Assembly: GCA_001770855.1 (NCBI GenBank)
Contig: MESE01000002.1
Coordinates: 1-35,202, forward strand
From: Burkholderiales bacterium RIFCSPLOWO2_02_FULL_57_36
GTDB taxonomy: Bacteria; Pseudomonadota; Gammaproteobacteria; Burkholderiales; Burkholderiaceae_D
Length of the DNA: 35,202 nt
Direction: 5' to 3'
Position numbers and translations under genes: made by a program. Shown piece after piece: positions 34,113-35,202 of the stretch (its first letter is position 1; each line of letters starts with the position of its first letter). The notes beneath the pieces are model-generated. The model saw nothing but the letters and a program-made list of their open reading frames with translations. It did not search any database and had not been told where the DNA came from.

Positions 34113-34478
34113 ATGAAGGATGCTGCGCTGCCGGTTGTGCTGATTGTGCTGGGTGCCGTATGGTTATTGAACAGCCTGCGCTGGCTTCCGGAAGTGCATT
34201 GGCTCTGGATATTGGGCTTGGCCGGCGCAGGTCTCGGAATACTGCTGCTTGACGGCATCACCAAATCGTCGATTGTTGCCGGTCCTCTCTTGATTTTAGC
34301 GGGGCTGCTGTCTTTTTTTCGGCAGTATCAGGCGCTTGGCTGGCGTTTCATCATTCCAATCATGCTGATTTCGGCAGGCGTATTCATGTTGATCGCACGT
34401 TCGCCATCGATTCCCGAGTCGCGGAAGCTCAATCGCCGGTTCGGGGCCAAATCCCGCGATGGAGACCTGCATGACTGA
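34113..34478 (+). CDS. Small integral membrane protein, LiaF/DUF5668-like
   Basis: The product is 121 residues. About four hydrophobic helices lie between residues 5 and 95 (AALPVVLIVLGAVWLLNSL, HWLWILGLAGAGLGILLL, VAGPLLILAGLLSFF, FIIPIMLISAGVFMLIA). A short charged tail follows (RKLNRRFGAKSRDGDLHD). The spacing of helices recalls the membrane part of LiaF-type proteins, but the soluble LiaF domain is missing. It is an inner-membrane protein of unknown role. AGAG precedes the ATG. The stop overlaps the start of the next gene by eight bases, so both are made together. Confidence 0.75.
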   Translation: MKDAALPVVLIVLGAVWLLNSLRWLPEVHWLWILGLAGAGLGILLLDGITKSSIVAGPLLILAGLLSFFRQYQALGWRFIIPIMLISAGVFMLIARSPSIPESRKLNRRFGAKSRDGDLHD

Positions 34479-35070
34479 GACGCTTTCCGCTGCTGCGCTG
34501 GCTGGCGGCTTGTCGTGGGCAAGCGGTATTCGACTGTATATGGCGCTGTTCATTGCCGGCTGGTTCAGCCGTTCCGGCTGGATTACGCTTCCGGAAGCCC
34601 TGCGCGTGCTGGAATCGCCCTGGGTGCTCGCCGTGACCGGAGTATTGTTGATCGTCGAATTCTTGGCCGACAAGGTGCCGGGCGTCGACTCGGCCTGGGA
34701 CGCGATCCAGACCTTCATCCGGATTCCGGCTGGCGCGATTCTCGGTGCTGCGGCGCTGGGGCAGATGGACCCGGCGTGGACCGCGATCGCAGCGCTGTTG
34801 GGCGGTACGATTGCCGCCGGCGCGCATTTCACCAAGGCCGGCAGCCGGGCGCTGATCAATACGTCGCCGGAACCGTTCAGCAACTGGACCGCATCATTCT
34901 CGGAAGACGCCGCGGTCGTGGGCGGACTCTGGGCGGCGTTCTTTTATCCATGGGTTCTGTTTGCATTCCTGATCGTATTTTTCCTCCTTGCCTTGTGGCT
35001 GATGCCGAAGCTGTGGCGCGGACTGCAATGGCTATTTCGAAAGCTATTGAGCGTTTCAAATGGACGATAG
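34471..35070 (+). CDS. DUF4126-type membrane protein
   Basis: The product is 199 residues. It begins MTETLSAAALAGGLSWASGI and has several hydrophobic helices with Gly/Ala-rich packing, plus the family stretch VEFLADKVPGVDSAWDAIQT with FIRIPAGAILGAAALG after it. These match DUF4126 proteins, which are integral membrane proteins of unknown function. The ATG at 34471 follows GGAGA at normal spacing; the in-frame ATG at 34459 lies inside the previous gene and has none. It overlaps that gene by eight bases. Confidence 0.82.
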   Translation: MTETLSAAALAGGLSWASGIRLYMALFIAGWFSRSGWITLPEALRVLESPWVLAVTGVLLIVEFLADKVPGVDSAWDAIQTFIRIPAGAILGAAALGQMDPAWTAIAALLGGTIAAGAHFTKAGSRALINTSPEPFSNWTASFSEDAAVVGGLWAAFFYPWVLFAFLIVFFLLALWLMPKLWRGLQWLFRKLLSVSNGR

Positions 35071-35093
35071 TCAGAACGCTCAATCCCTCACCG

Positions 35094-35114
35094 CAGCCCT
35101 CTCCCCAAGGGCTG
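35094..35114. repeat. Hairpin / repeat-like element downstream of the DUF4126 gene
   Basis: CAGCCCT (35094-35100) pairs with AGGGCTG (35108-35114) around a CTCCCCA loop, within a CCCTCACC-type sequence often seen as dispersed intergenic repeats in proteobacteria. It has no T-run. It is either a repeat copy or a weak transcript end. Confidence 0.5.
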
Positions 35115-35202
35115 AGGATTACCCACAAATTACGAATCATGATTTCATTCATTTTTTCGAAAGATAAGATACATCTGCGAGATTTCGTGGAGGGAAAGGA
35201 AG

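Overview
The window looks like a piece of a betaproteobacterial chromosome. Gene content and order resemble the Oxalobacteraceae (Herminiimonas/Collimonas-type) within the Burkholderiales: gmk-rpoZ-spoT on one strand, and Ser/Thr kinase - PP2C phosphatase - rph - rdgB - hemW on the other. The family assignment rests on protein similarity recalled from memory, not on a search. Most genes are moderately GC-rich. AT-richer islands lie at about 7.6-8.8 kb, 24.0-24.5 kb and 30.7-32.2 kb, and these hold most of the accessory content.

Layout. 1-2.9 kb: the N-terminus of an Aer-like PAS receptor running off the left edge, then a divergent AraC regulator / MFS exporter pair. 2.9-7.6 kb: a SWIM-SNF2 helicase followed 39 bp later by a CoiA-like nuclease-fold protein. 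7.6-8.6 kb: a deleted integron integrase with its catalytic Tyr changed to His, pointing away from a small membrane-protein gene that sits where a first cassette would be. 8.9-12.4 kb: an RraA-family protein, an EamA transporter with a 23-His tail, and isocitrate lyase with a 14-bp palindrome upstream and a strong terminator downstream. 12.6-14.1 kb: rlmJ and greB. 14.1-18.3 kb (minus strand): spoT, rpoZ, gmk and yicC. 18.5-23.1 kb (plus strand): kinase, phosphatase, rph, rdgB, hemW, then tRNA-Ser(UGA). 23.6-30.3 kb: a hypothetical membrane-anchored protein, then a c-di-GMP-I (GEMM-I) riboswitch and a chaperone-usher pilus locus with three DUF4402-type pilin-like genes, a pilin relic, a chaperone and an usher. 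30.4-32.6 kb: small genes, including an intact 29-codon membrane peptide, and a TraR/DksA zinc-finger protein. 32.9-35.1 kb: an adenine/adenosine deaminase and two small membrane proteins.

How the parts fit. The 24.5-30.3 kb block reads as one surface-pilus operon whose leader senses c-di-GMP, so pilus production is probably tied to the sessile/motile switch. The kinase and phosphatase are probably an antagonistic pair, and both carry the same VTTTIH motif in their C-terminal tails. gmk, rpoZ and spoT link GMP supply, RNA polymerase and ppGpp. The helicase and CoiA-like pair is the best candidate here for an uncharacterised DNA-processing module. The integron relic next to it marks the neighbourhood as a site of past gene gain. 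Starts were chosen from visible Shine-Dalgarno sequences, signal peptides and family length; all function calls are by family resemblance.
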